This document shows positions 24,081 to 31,603 of a DNA stretch of 64,000 bases, in pieces. The DNA lies in contig OY969913.1 of assembly GCA_963704515.1 (NCBI GenBank), positions 2,783,204-2,847,203 on the forward strand, given 5' to 3'. Numbering within the stretch: position 1 is the stretch's first letter; every line of letters starts with the position of its first letter. The position numbers were made by a program, and so were the translations under genes. This stretch comes from VRUE01 sp963704515. Its GTDB lineage: Bacteria > Actinomycetota > Thermoleophilia > Solirubrobacterales > 70-9. A model generated the notes under the pieces. The model searched no databases and was not told the origin of the DNA. It worked only from the letters and a program-made list of their open reading frames with translations.

Positions 24081-24991
24081 ACCCCGAAGCCCTCGAGGCC
24101 GAAGTCGCCGAAGGGCTCGTCGCGCTCTTTGACCGCCTCCTTGAAGCCTCCTTCGGCGGCGCGCCGGACGAAGCCGTGGCCCTCCTCGGTGTGGCGGGCG
24201 ACGCCGTCGAAGAAGGTGCCGAGCAGTTGCGTCTGGTGCAGACCCTGGGCGTAGAGGCTTTGGTTGACCAGCAGCTTCATCATCACCAGCTGGTTGATCG
24301 GCAGGCGGGCGACGCGCTCCAGCAGCGCCTCGAAGCGCGCGTCGAGCTCGGCGGCGGGCGGCGCCTCGGTCGCCAGCCCCCACTCCTCCGCCTGGGCGCC
24401 GGTCAGCGAGTCGCCGGTGAAGAGCAGCCGCTTGGCGCGCATCGGCCCGACCCGCGCCGCCCAGAGCGCCGTCGTCGGCGACCCCCAAACGCGCGCCGGC
24501 GGGTAGCCGATCTTGGCGTCGGCGGCGATCGTCAGCAGGTCCGAGCAGAGCGCCATGTCGGTGCCGCCGGCGACGCAGTAGCCGTGCACCTTGCAGAGCA
24601 CCGGCTTTTCGGAGTGGAAGAGGCTCATGAAACCCCGCACGTTGCGCCACATGAACTGGAAGTCGGTGACCGGGTCCCAGTTCGACTCCGGCGCGTGATT
24701 GGCGCCGATCGTCGCCGGGTCGAGCGGCGATCCCTCCGGCGCCTCGACGCCACCCAGCTCGCTCATCTCCCCCTCGGCCGAGGCGACCAGGTCGTAGCCG
24801 CCGCAGAAGCCGGTGCCGTTGCCCGCCAGGGCGATCACGTGCACCGCCGGATCGAGGTTGGCCCGCTCGACGCAGGCCGCCAGCTCAGCCGGCATGCGCG
24901 GCGTGATCCCGTTCCCCCGGTCGGGTCGGTTCAGGGTGATGCGCGCAACCCGACCGTCGGCCTCGTAGATGAGCGTCTCAAACGTCGCCAT
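24077..24991 (-). CDS. Enoyl-CoA hydratase/isomerase (crotonase) family protein
   Basis: A 304-residue crotonase-fold protein, slightly longer than usual because of an insertion at about residues 75-110. The oxyanion-hole segments VIALAGNGTGFCGGYDL and VHGYCVAGGTDMALCSDLLTIAADAKIGYPPARVWG are clear. It probably acts on an enoyl-CoA, though the two catalytic glutamates of true hydratases are not certain from the sequence. A TAGGCT -10 box (25002-25007, minus strand) ends 10 nt before the ATG, so the operon crotonase-BVMO-thioesterase probably starts with a leaderless message. Confidence 0.9.
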   Translation of the reverse strand: MATFETLIYEADGRVARITLNRPDRGNGITPRMPAELAACVERANLDPAVHVIALAGNGTGFCGGYDLVASAEGEMSELGGVEAPEGSPLDPATIGANHAPESNWDPVTDFQFMWRNVRGFMSLFHSEKPVLCKVHGYCVAGGTDMALCSDLLTIAADAKIGYPPARVWGSPTTALWAARVGPMRAKRLLFTGDSLTGAQAEEWGLATEAPPAAELDARFEALLERVARLPINQLVMMKLLVNQSLYAQGLHQTQLLGTFFDGVARHTEEGHGFVRRAAEGGFKEAVKERDEPFGDFGLEGFGV

Positions 24992-25015
24992 CGCTACGCC
25001 GAGCCTACCGTCAGA

Positions 25016-25156
25016 TCATCGAGGATCGCGGCCGTAGGAAGCGGACCGATGGCGAAGCACGGCGACGCGAACGGTCTTTCCGCCATCGGTCAGCTGATGG
25101 ATGAATCGATAGGCGCCAACCCGGCACACTCGACCATCTAGGCTGGTCCCCAAGAT
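25016..25156 (-). pseudogene. Remnant of a RelE/ParE-family toxin (C-terminal half only)
   Basis: One minus-strand frame encodes 46 residues, running from ILGTSLDGRVCRVGAYRF into the C-terminal RHRSASYGRDPR. This matches the last half of RelE/ParE toxins, where 'VGDYRVIY...V..VRHR..AY' is typical. Upstream codons in the same frame show no start codon and no family resemblance before the TTG start of the neighbouring gene at 25214 on the other strand. No antitoxin gene is adjacent. I read it as the end of a deleted toxin-antitoxin locus. Confidence 0.5.
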
Positions 25157-25213
25157 GCCCGCCTGCGCGCACCTCGATCGCGTTCGGACCCTCCCTCCCC
25201 GCTGGGCTGAGTA

Positions 25214-26785
25214 TTGGCCGAACTGACGAGCCGGGTGCTTTCCAGCTCACAGCTCGCGCTGCTGGCTGAGCACGGCGAGGAAAGAAGCGCCGAGGCGGGC
25301 GAGACGCTCTACCGAATCGGCGATCGGACCTATCCGTTCATCGCGATCGTCGAGGGAGAGGCCGCTGTGCTGGATGGGGCCGGGCAGGAGATCGTGCGTC
25401 ACGGTGCCGCGGGTTTCCTCGGGGAGGTCAACCTGCTCTCAGGGCAGACCGTCTATCTGACCGCGGTGGCGACCGAGCCGATGCGCTACATCGCAGTCGA
25501 TCGCGAAGCCCTCCGGCAACTGCTGTTCGAGGACGGCGCCCTCTCCGATCTGCTCCTCACCGCCTTCGTCGAGCGCCGCGAGCTGCTGCAGCAGCGTCAG
25601 GGGATTGGCGTGGAAATCCTCGGACCGCGCGATTCGGAGGAGACGCGCCGCCTGCTCGAGTTCGCCAGGAACCAGAAGCTTCCTCACTCCTGGCTCGACC
25701 CCGAGAAGAGCGTGGAGGCAGCCGCACAGCTCGAGCAGCTCGATGCCGCCGAGATCCCCTTGGTGCGCCTGCCGGGCGGCATGGAGCTGCGCCGGCCGAG
25801 CAACGGCGAGCTTTCCCGCGCCCTGGGGATCGGACTCGAGCTGCCTCCCCACGAAGAGGTCGACCTGTTGATCGTGGGCGGGGGACCGGCCGGCCTCGGG
25901 GCCGCGGTCTACGGCGCCTCGGAGGGACTCGACACGCTGGTGATTGAGAGCAGCATGCTCGGCGGCCAGGCAGGCAGCTCGCGAAGGATCGAGAACTACC
26001 TCGGCTTCCCGGCGGGAATAAGCGGCGCTGAGCTGACCGGCCGGGCGATCTCCCAGGCGCGGAAGTTCGGCGCCCGATTTGCCTCCCCTTATCGAGCCCA
26101 AGAGCTCCAGCCGGGCGGCGAGCGACACCTCGTCAGGCTCGAGGATGGCAACGAGGTCGCTGCCCGCGCGGTCCTGCTCGCGACCGGCGCCCAATACCGC
26201 CGCCTGGCCGTCGCCGGCCTCGAGGAATTCGAGGGTCTGAGCATCTTCTACGCGGCCGGGCCGCTCGAGGGGGAGCTCTGCGCGGGCCAGCGGGTCGGCG
26301 TGGTCGGAGGCGGCAACTCGGCCGGACAGGCCGCCGTCTGGCTGGCCCGCGGCGGCGCGCTCGTCACCCTCTTGCACCGGCGCGGCGAGCTCGCCGAGAC
26401 GATGTCGCAATACCTGATCGACGAGCTCGAGCGCTACGGCGTCGCGGTCCGCGACCAGAGCGAGGTCGCCGCCCTACACGGCCAGAAGGGACAGCTCGAG
26501 GGTGTCTCGCTCGTCGATGGAGCCAAGCTGCCGGCGAGCTTCCTCTTCCTGTTCCTGGGCGCCGAACCCTGCACCGATTGGCTCGGCACGGTCGTCGCGC
26601 GCGACACCAAGGGGTTCGTCCTCACCGGGTCGGAGGCAGCCGCGGAGGGGCTGCTGGAGACCAGCTTCCCCGGTGTCTACGCGGCCGGCGATGTGCGTGG
26701 CGGGTCGATCAAGCGCTGCGCCACCGCGGTCGGCGAGGGCGCCGCGGTCGTGCGCTTCGTTCACGACCGCCTCGCCCCCGCTTAG
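25214..26785 (+). CDS. Cyclic-nucleotide-binding domain fused to thioredoxin-reductase-like FAD enzyme without CxxC
   Basis: A 523-residue fusion from the TTG at 25214. Residues about 1-125 are a cNMP-binding beta-roll (GETLYRIGD, GEAAVLDGAG, FLGEVNLLSGQTVYLTAVA). A linker of about 90 residues follows. Residues about 215-523 are a TrxR-type oxidoreductase with the FAD site DLLIVGGGPAGLGAAVYGASEG, the NADPH site RVGVVGGGNSAGQAAVWLA and the C-terminal GVYAAGDVRGGSIKRCATAVGEG. Where thioredoxin reductase has CATC, this protein reads FYAAGPLEGELC, so the disulfide is absent and it cannot be a classical thioredoxin reductase. Electrons may go to a flavin-coupled partner or oxygen. Which ligand the N-terminal domain senses is unknown. 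Confidence 0.88.
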   Translation: MAELTSRVLSSSQLALLAEHGEERSAEAGETLYRIGDRTYPFIAIVEGEAAVLDGAGQEIVRHGAAGFLGEVNLLSGQTVYLTAVATEPMRYIAVDREALRQLLFEDGALSDLLLTAFVERRELLQQRQGIGVEILGPRDSEETRRLLEFARNQKLPHSWLDPEKSVEAAAQLEQLDAAEIPLVRLPGGMELRRPSNGELSRALGIGLELPPHEEVDLLIVGGGPAGLGAAVYGASEGLDTLVIESSMLGGQAGSSRRIENYLGFPAGISGAELTGRAISQARKFGARFASPYRAQELQPGGERHLVRLEDGNEVAARAVLLATGAQYRRLAVAGLEEFEGLSIFYAAGPLEGELCAGQRVGVVGGGNSAGQAAVWLARGGALVTLLHRRGELAETMSQYLIDELERYGVAVRDQSEVAALHGQKGQLEGVSLVDGAKLPASFLFLFLGAEPCTDWLGTVVARDTKGFVLTGSEAAAEGLLETSFPGVYAAGDVRGGSIKRCATAVGEGAAVVRFVHDRLAPA

Positions 26786-26856
26786 CTCAGGTCATCCGAC
26801 GGTGCCGCCTGACGGACAGTGGGACCCCTCGGGCTGTGAGCCCGTTGACCGGCGGC

Positions 26857-28014
26857 TCAGACCCGTTCGACGATCATCGCCTTGCCCTGGCCGCCGGCGA
26901 CGCACATGGTCTCGAGGCCGACCTGGTGGTCGTCGGTCTCCATCACGTTGAGCAGGGTGCTCATGATGCGGGCGCCGGTCATGCCGAAGGGGTGACCGAG
27001 GGCGATCGCGCCGCCGTGGGTGTTGAGCTTCTCCAGCGGGATATCGCACTCGTCCATGATCGGGATCACCTGGGCGGCGAAGGCCTCGTTGAGCTCGACC
27101 GCGCCGACGTCGTCGATCGTCATCCCGGCCCGGTCGAGGACCGACTTGATCGCGCCGATCGGGGCGACGCCCATGTACTCGGGCTCGTTGCCGAAGGTCG
27201 CGGCGGTGACGATCCGGGCGCGCGGGGTCAGGCCCAACTCCTTCGCCTTGGTGTCGCTCATCAGCAGAACCGCGGCGGCGCCGTCGTTGAGCGGGCAGGA
27301 GTTGCCGGCGGTGACCCCGCCACCACCGAAAGCCTCCGGAAGTTCGGAGAGCTTCTCCAGGGTCGAGGAGGCGCGCGGGCCGTCGTCCTTGGCGACCTCG
27401 GTGCCGTCGGGCAGGGTGACCGGGACTATTTCGCGGTCGAAGAAGCCGTCCTCCTGGGAGCGCACCGCGAGTTCCTGCGAGCGCTGCGCGTACTTGTCCA
27501 TGTCGGCGCGGCTGACCTCGTAGCGTTCGGCGACGTTGACCGCGGTCAGGCCCATGTCGATGTAGGCGTTGGGCTGGCCGTTCTCGCCGATCAGGTTGGG
27601 GTTGCGGTCGTCGGCGCCTGCCGGCTCGGTGCGTTCGTTGAAGCGGCTCACCCACTCGACCCCGGCGGCGATGTAGACGTCCCCCTCGCCGGCCTTGATC
27701 GCGTTGCCGGCGTGGCGGATCGCGTCGAGGCTGGAGGAGCAGTAGCGCGAGACGGTGACCCCGTTGGCGCTCTCCGGCAGCTTCTCGGAGAGTAGCGAGA
27801 TGATCCGGCCGATGTTGAAGGCCTGCAGGCCCTGCGGCATGCCGACGCCGCAGAAGAGGTCTTCGACCAGGGCCGGGTCGACATCGGGGTTGCGCTCGAG
27901 CAGGCGGTCGACCACGAAGGCGCCCATCTCCTCCGGGCGCAGCTGGGCCAGCGAGCCCTTGAAGGCACGGCCGATCGGCGTGCGGATGGTGTCGACGATG
28001 ACTGCCTCTGGCAT
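26857..28014 (-). CDS. Acetyl-CoA C-acyltransferase (thiolase, FadA-type)
   Basis: A 385-residue thiolase. The acyl-enzyme cysteine lies in VSRYCSSSLDAIRHAGNAI, the catalytic His in GGAIALGHPFGMTGAR, and the second Cys in LETMCVAGGQGKAMIVERV at the C-terminus. The N-terminal DTIRTPIGRAFKGSLAQLRPEE is typical of degradative thiolases in actinobacteria. It cleaves 3-ketoacyl-CoA in beta-oxidation or makes acetoacetyl-CoA. It is a stand-alone gene, with no fadB partner next to it. Purine-rich sequence GAAGGAGATATCCCGC precedes the ATG, so this gene uses a Shine-Dalgarno, unlike many neighbours. Confidence 0.95.
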   Translation of the reverse strand: MPEAVIVDTIRTPIGRAFKGSLAQLRPEEMGAFVVDRLLERNPDVDPALVEDLFCGVGMPQGLQAFNIGRIISLLSEKLPESANGVTVSRYCSSSLDAIRHAGNAIKAGEGDVYIAAGVEWVSRFNERTEPAGADDRNPNLIGENGQPNAYIDMGLTAVNVAERYEVSRADMDKYAQRSQELAVRSQEDGFFDREIVPVTLPDGTEVAKDDGPRASSTLEKLSELPEAFGGGGVTAGNSCPLNDGAAAVLLMSDTKAKELGLTPRARIVTAATFGNEPEYMGVAPIGAIKSVLDRAGMTIDDVGAVELNEAFAAQVIPIMDECDIPLEKLNTHGGAIALGHPFGMTGARIMSTLLNVMETDDHQVGLETMCVAGGQGKAMIVERV

Positions 28015-28085
28015 GCGGGATATCTCCTTCAGAAGGGGGTCGGTGAAGTGCGGGCCGCAGGGTAGTGGATTAGGCTCCGGAGCCG

Positions 28086-28523
28086 ATGTCGGTGGACGGC
28101 CTGCGGGCGTGGATCGGGTTGGTGGAGCGCAAGCTGACGATGCGCACGCGCGTCTTCCTCGTGCTGGTCGCGATCGCCGTCGGCGGCGCCGCGGTCGGCA
28201 TCTACCTGGCCGTCGACGCGCAGAACGAAGCGGTCACCAAGAGCGACCTGCAGGCGGTGCGCGACGAACTGGCCGGCGGCACGGCGGGCGCGGCGCCCGA
28301 AGTGAGCCAGCTCGAATCCGAACTTGAAGCGCTGCGCTCCGAAGTCGCCACCCTGCGTGAAGAAGGCGAAGGCACCGGCACGGCGGGCACGGGTGGGGCC
28401 AGCGGCGCCCCCGGCAGCGGCTCCAAGAGCGGCGGCGGCAAGGACTCTGGCGGCGCCGGTGCGCCTCAGAACCAGCAGCGGCTGAAAGAAGAAGGCGAAG
28501 AAGCGGTCCAGCACGCGAAGTAG
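28086..28523 (+). CDS. Small single-pass membrane protein with coiled coil
   Basis: A 145-residue protein of unknown function. Residues 1-20 are cytoplasmic, 21-40 are a membrane helix (TRVFLVLVAIAVGGAAVGIYL), 45-95 are a predicted coiled coil (QAVRDELA, LESELEALRSEVATLREE), and the rest is a Gly/Ser-rich tail ending QRLKEEGEEAVQHAK. Fourteen glutamates after the helix are all GAA and the only one before it is GAG. A TAGGCT -10 box (28071-28076) ends 9 nt before the ATG, so a leaderless start is likely. A perfect 20-bp palindrome follows the stop. Confidence 0.75.
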   Translation: MSVDGLRAWIGLVERKLTMRTRVFLVLVAIAVGGAAVGIYLAVDAQNEAVTKSDLQAVRDELAGGTAGAAPEVSQLESELEALRSEVATLREEGEGTGTAGTGGASGAPGSGSKSGGGKDSGGAGAPQNQQRLKEEGEEAVQHAK

Positions 28524-28526
28524 CTA

Positions 28527-28546
28527 TTCGTGCGAATTCGCACGAA
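28527..28546. promoter_or_regulatory. Perfect 20-bp palindrome (operator or terminator stem)
   Basis: TTCGTGCGAATTCGCACGAA reads the same on both strands. It begins 4 nt after the stop of the membrane-protein gene and about 100 nt before the DUF5679 start. No T run follows, so an operator for the DUF5679 promoter is at least as likely as a terminator. A weak -10-like TACATT lies at about 28575. Confidence 0.5.
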
Positions 28547-28644
28547 CTTTGGGGCATCGTCCCCCGACTGCGTTACATTCGCCGCAATTCGACCTCGCGA
28601 CCACCGCGAGTCCCTGCCGTCCAGGCAGTGAAAGGAGTTCCCCG

Positions 28645-28791
28645 ATGCCCGAGGGTTACTGCGTCAAGGAGCGCAAGAAGGTCGAGATCAAGGATGCCCA
28701 GCAGGTGACCATGAAAAACGGTCGCCCGGCGATCCAGGGCGTCTGTCCCGACTGCGGCACCAAAATCTTCAAGATCGGCAAACTCGAGTAG
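28645..28791 (+). CDS. DUF5679 small zinc-ribbon-like protein
   Basis: A 48-residue protein from the ATG at 28645, chosen because AAAGGAG (28631-28637) stands at ideal spacing; the longer open frame from 28549 has no such signal. Sequence features are MPEGYCVKERKKVEI and GVCPDCGTKIFKIGK, three cysteines with a CxxC knuckle, matching the DUF5679 family of small actinobacterial proteins. Function unknown; RNA or ribosome binding is plausible for such basic zinc ribbons but unproven. It lies ahead of an ECF sigma gene, with two hairpins in between. Confidence 0.85.
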   Translation: MPEGYCVKERKKVEIKDAQQVTMKNGRPAIQGVCPDCGTKIFKIGKLE

Positions 28792-28842
28792 CAGCACCTG
28801 AACCCGTGCTGGTGGGCATTCGTATGCCGAGCGAATGCCACC
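28792..28842 (+). terminator. Two adjacent hairpins after DUF5679 that overlap the sigma start codon
   Basis: CAGCAC (28792-28797) pairs with GTGCTG (28806-28811), and GGTGGGCATTCG (28811-28822) pairs with CGAATGCCACC (28832-28842) with one bulge. The second stem includes the ATG of the ECF sigma gene (28835). It could end the upstream message, hide the sigma start, or both. Confidence 0.45.
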
Positions 28843-29347
28843 CGGCGCACTGATAGACGAGAGGGGCGTGCGCGAGGCTTACGCCGCCCACTCGGCTGAG
28901 CTCTTCGGCTTTGCCGTGCGCTCGCTGGGCGACGCGGGACTGGCCGAGGAGGCCGTGCAGGAGACCTTCGTCCGCGCCTGGCGGGCGGGCGAGCGCTTCG
29001 ACCCGCGGATCGGCTCGCTGCGCACCTGGCTGTTCGCGATCCTGCGCAACGTGGTGATCGACCTGGGCCGGGCGCGGGCCGTGCGGCCGCGGGTCGCCGA
29101 GCGGGGCGCCGCCGAGCCCGCGGTCGAGCCCTTCGACGAGGCGCTGCTCGCCTGGCAGGTCGAGGAGGCGCTGCGCCGGATCGGCGAGCAGCACCGCCGG
29201 GTGCTGATCGAGACCTACTACCGCGGCCGCCCCTACGCCGAGGTCGCCGAGGAGCTCGGCGTCCCCGAGGGGACGGTCAAGAGCCGCGTCTACTACGGCC
29301 TGCGGGCGCTGCGGGTCGTGCTGGAGGAGATGGGCTATGACGAGTGA
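28835..29347 (+). CDS. ECF-type RNA polymerase sigma-70 factor
   Basis: A 170-residue ECF sigma. Region 2 is YAAHSAELFGFAVRSLGDAGLAEEAVQETFVRAWRAGERFDP with the DAxEAVQETF/W-type -10 helix. Region 4 is AEVAEELGVPEGTVKSRVYYGLRALR, a typical -35-binding helix-turn-helix. A region 4 adjacent 'RRVLIETYYRGRPYAEVAEELG' fits. The ATG used (28835) lies within a stem-loop, and there is no strong Shine-Dalgarno; an internal GTG at 28868 is an alternative. It overlaps the anti-sigma gene by 11 nt, the classical coupled arrangement. The probable regulon includes its own operon. Confidence 0.9.
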   Translation: MPPGALIDERGVREAYAAHSAELFGFAVRSLGDAGLAEEAVQETFVRAWRAGERFDPRIGSLRTWLFAILRNVVIDLGRARAVRPRVAERGAAEPAVEPFDEALLAWQVEEALRRIGEQHRRVLIETYYRGRPYAEVAEELGVPEGTVKSRVYYGLRALRVVLEEMGYDE

Positions 29348-30041
29348 GAGCTGCCGCGAGTGGCGCGAGTCGCTGGGCGCCTACGCGCTCGGCCAGATCG
29401 GCGAGCAGGAGCGGGTCGCGCTGGAGGCGCACCTCGAGGGCTGTCCGGGGTGCCGCGCCGAGGCCGGGTCGCTGGGCGCGGTCGCCACCCTCCTCCCCCA
29501 CGCCGACCCGGCCCGCTTCGAGCAGCCGGCGCCGGCGCCGCCGGCCGACCTGGGGGCGCGGATCGCGGCGATGATCGCCGCCGAGCGGCACTCGCGGCGG
29601 CGACGCCGGCAGTGGCGCCTCGGCCTCGGCCTGGGCGGCGCGGCGGCGGCTGCCGCGGCGGTGCTGGCGATCTTCGTGCTCGGCGGCGGCGGCAGCTCGG
29701 GGCCGGCGCAGCACGTCGCCTTCCGCTCGCTGCCGCCCGGCGTGAAGATCTCCGCGACGCTCGAACCGCGCGCCTTCGGCACCGAGATCGAGATGTACGT
29801 CTCGGGGATCCGCTCGGGGACGCTCTGCCGCGTCTACGTGCGCGGGCCCGGCGGCGGCGCCGTCTCGGCAGGGACCTTCCGCTACCGCTGGGGCGCCGAG
29901 GACATCGCCGTGCTCAGCACCGCGCTCGACCTCTCGCGCGCCGAGGCGCTGGTCGTCCACGCCGGCAAACGCACCTTCGTCGCGCCGCTCGGCGGCGCGA
30001 CCGCACTCGAAGACCCAAACCACGAGGAGGAAGCGACGTGA
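29337..30041 (+). CDS. Zinc-finger anti-sigma factor, membrane-anchored
   Basis: A 234-residue protein. The ZAS domain has Cys6 and the motif His32-x3-Cys36-x2-Cys39 (HLEGCPGC). A membrane helix is at about 100-120 (GLGGAAAAAAAVLAIFVLGGG). The extracytoplasmic C-terminal part (about 125-225) resembles the anti-sigma-K/RskA C-terminal beta domain (FGTEIEMYVSGIRSGTLCRVYV). It binds and holds the adjacent ECF sigma until a surface signal triggers release or proteolysis. It overlaps sigma by 11 nt and the lipoprotein by 4 nt. Unlike other exported segments here, its outer domain keeps mostly GAG for Glu. Confidence 0.88.
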   Translation: MTSESCREWRESLGAYALGQIGEQERVALEAHLEGCPGCRAEAGSLGAVATLLPHADPARFEQPAPAPPADLGARIAAMIAAERHSRRRRRQWRLGLGLGGAAAAAAAVLAIFVLGGGGSSGPAQHVAFRSLPPGVKISATLEPRAFGTEIEMYVSGIRSGTLCRVYVRGPGGGAVSAGTFRYRWGAEDIAVLSTALDLSRAEALVVHAGKRTFVAPLGGATALEDPNHEEEAT

Positions 30042-30553
30042 AGAGGACCCTTTCAGCCATCGTCCTGTTCGCCCTGGCGCTGATCGCAGTCGCCGGCTGC
30101 GGCGGGGGCGGCGGTAGCTCGAGCGGCAGCGCCTACGGCGGCGGCGAATCGTCGAACGGCAAGCCGGCGACGACCACCGCGGCGGCGACCGGGGCGCCGA
30201 TCACGGTCGGTAACGCAAGCGGCGTGGGCCGGGTCCTCGTCGACTCCGAAGGCCTGACGCTCTACTACTTCGAGAAGGATCGCAACGGCGAATCGGCCTG
30301 CTACGGGGCGTGCGCGGCAGCCTGGCCGCCGCTGCTCACCGAAGGCAAGCCGCAGGCGGGCGAAGGGGCGGCGCCCTCGAAGCTCGGCACGACCGAACGC
30401 AGGGACGGCACGACCCAGGTGACCTACGCGGGCTGGCCGCTCTACACCTACGTCAGCGACACGAAGCCCGGCGAAGCCAACGGCACCGACAGCAAGGCGT
30501 TCGGCGCCTCCTGGTACCCGCTGCACCCCAACGGCGAAAAGGCCGGGCACTAG
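30038..30553 (+). CDS. Secreted-repeat lipoprotein (Lipoprotein_15/COG4315)
   Basis: A 171-residue lipoprotein from the GTG at 30038 with GAGGAGG 8 nt upstream. The signal peptide ends in the lipobox IAVAGC at residues 17-22, followed by a Gly/Ser linker. The mature part contains two copies of the secreted-repeat motif: GLTLYYFEKDRNGESACYGACAAAWPPLL and YAGWPLYTYVSDTKPGEANG...WYPLHPNG. The domain is of unknown function, often in ECF operons of actinobacteria, and is suspected to bind heme or metal or interact with the respiratory chain. Its Glu codons are 8 GAA to 1 GAG. It overlaps convergent plsC by 4 nt. Confidence 0.9.
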   Translation: MKRTLSAIVLFALALIAVAGCGGGGGSSSGSAYGGGESSNGKPATTTAAATGAPITVGNASGVGRVLVDSEGLTLYYFEKDRNGESACYGACAAAWPPLLTEGKPQAGEGAAPSKLGTTERRDGTTQVTYAGWPLYTYVSDTKPGEANGTDSKAFGASWYPLHPNGEKAGH

Positions 30554-31227
30554 GCGGGAGGGCGCTTGCGCCCCCCCACCTTCGGGGGGACGAGCTCGCG
30601 GATCTCGGCCAGCAGCCGGGCCGCGAGCTCGCCCGGCTCCTCGCCGGGGCGGGCCTGGCCCTCGCGCGGCTCGAAGAAGCGGATCCGCAGCTGCGGGCGG
30701 CGCGGGAAGGAGGTGAAGGCCGTGGTGCCCTCGATCGCCACGCAGACGAGCCGCGCCTCGGGCACCTCGAGGGCGAGGCGGCCGACGCCGCTGCGCGCCC
30801 GCAGCGCCTTGCCGCGCGAGCGCGTCCCCTCGGGGAAGACGCCGATGCAGGCGCCGCGCCGCAGCTCCTCGATCGCCCGCGCCAGCGCCTGCGCGTCCCC
30901 GGCGCCGCGCTCGATCGGGATCTGCCCCATGCCGTTGAGCACCGGCCCGAGCCCGCGCACGTCCCAGAGCTGCGCCTTCGCCAGCGCCCGGATCTGCCGC
31001 CGCCGGATCGCCGACGCGCCGACCGTCACCGGGTCCCAGTGGCTGTCGTGGTTGCCGACGACCAGCACCGGCCCACTAGGCGGCAGCGTCTCCAACCCCT
31101 CGACCCGCAACCGGCCCCAGGCCATCGCCGGCCGGCAAACCGCCATCGCCGCCCGATAGGTCGAGCTCGGCTCCCCGGGCGGCGGCCCGAGGCGCTTCGC
31201 CTCCTGCGATTGGGTCGCGGCCTCCAC
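30550..31227 (-). CDS. 1-acyl-sn-glycerol-3-phosphate acyltransferase (PlsC-like)
   Basis: A 225-residue product from a GTG at 31225-31227. The open frame reaches an ATG at 31389, but the extra 54 residues look non-coding; an ATG at 31146 is another option. The acyltransferase motifs are NHDSHWDP (HxxxxD catalytic block), GQIPIERGAGD, and the glycerophosphate-binding VFPEGTRSRG, followed by VPEARLVCVAIEGT. It acylates lysophosphatidate in phospholipid synthesis, or a related lyso-acceptor. It ends in a 4-nt overlap with the convergent lipoprotein gene. A structured non-coding region lies upstream. Confidence 0.85.
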   Translation of the reverse strand: MEAATQSQEAKRLGPPPGEPSSTYRAAMAVCRPAMAWGRLRVEGLETLPPSGPVLVVGNHDSHWDPVTVGASAIRRRQIRALAKAQLWDVRGLGPVLNGMGQIPIERGAGDAQALARAIEELRRGACIGVFPEGTRSRGKALRARSGVGRLALEVPEARLVCVAIEGTTAFTSFPRRPQLRIRFFEPREGQARPGEEPGELAARLLAEIRELVPPKVGGRKRPPA

Positions 31228-31483
31228 GAGGATGGCACCGTACTCGATTGCCGAACCGGCGACGCCGGCTTGGACTCCGTTCCGCCGATCTCCGCCGCCG
31301 GACGACCAATTAGGACCTGGGCGCGTACCGAGGTCCGCCGCCACGGCCCTTACCTTGGGTGCCGGCGAGATGACGACAAAACGACGCATTCCGGCTCGCA
31401 GCCGGTAGCCCCATCGACCGGCCCTAGGGCTTGGGGCCGCCGGCTCCGAGTCAAGAGCGCGAAGCGCTCAGAAAGGAGGTCGT

Positions 31484-31552
31484 ACGGAAGTCGTCATTCT
31501 CGCCGTGACGCTCCTGGTTTCCATGTTGGTCATCGACCGACTCGCCAGGTAG
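31484..31552 (+). CDS. Possible small membrane peptide with non-canonical start
   Basis: AAAGGAGG (31472-31479) is a full Shine-Dalgarno. Four nt later a frame with ACG runs 22 codons to TAG and reads xEVVILAVTLLVSMLVIDRLAR, a single hydrophobic helix with a charged end, similar in style to KdpF-like peptides. No ATG, GTG or TTG is at the expected place; an internal GTG at 31505 would give only 15 residues. A strong stem-loop follows 10 nt after the stop. It is either a rare ACG start, a frame-altered relic, or chance. Confidence 0.25.
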   Translation, partial: TEVVILAVTLLVSMLVIDRLAR

Positions 31553-31561
31553 GCGTCTGAA

Positions 31562-31603
31562 AGGGGTCTCCGGCGGCTGCCGCGAGGCAGTCGCCGGGCC
31601 CCT
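31562..31603 (+). terminator. Strong GNRA-capped hairpin
   Basis: AGGGG...CCGGCG.CTGCC pairs with GGCAG.CGCCGG.CCCCT around the tetraloop GCGA (31582-31585). Sixteen base pairs are interrupted by small bulges. There is no T run. It lies just after the possible 22-residue ORF and may end or stabilise that transcript. Confidence 0.45.

Noticed and set aside
28549..28644. N-terminal extension of DUF5679 by 32 residues
   Set aside because: AAAGGAG at ideal distance from the internal ATG (28645) and the family's size both support the short form.
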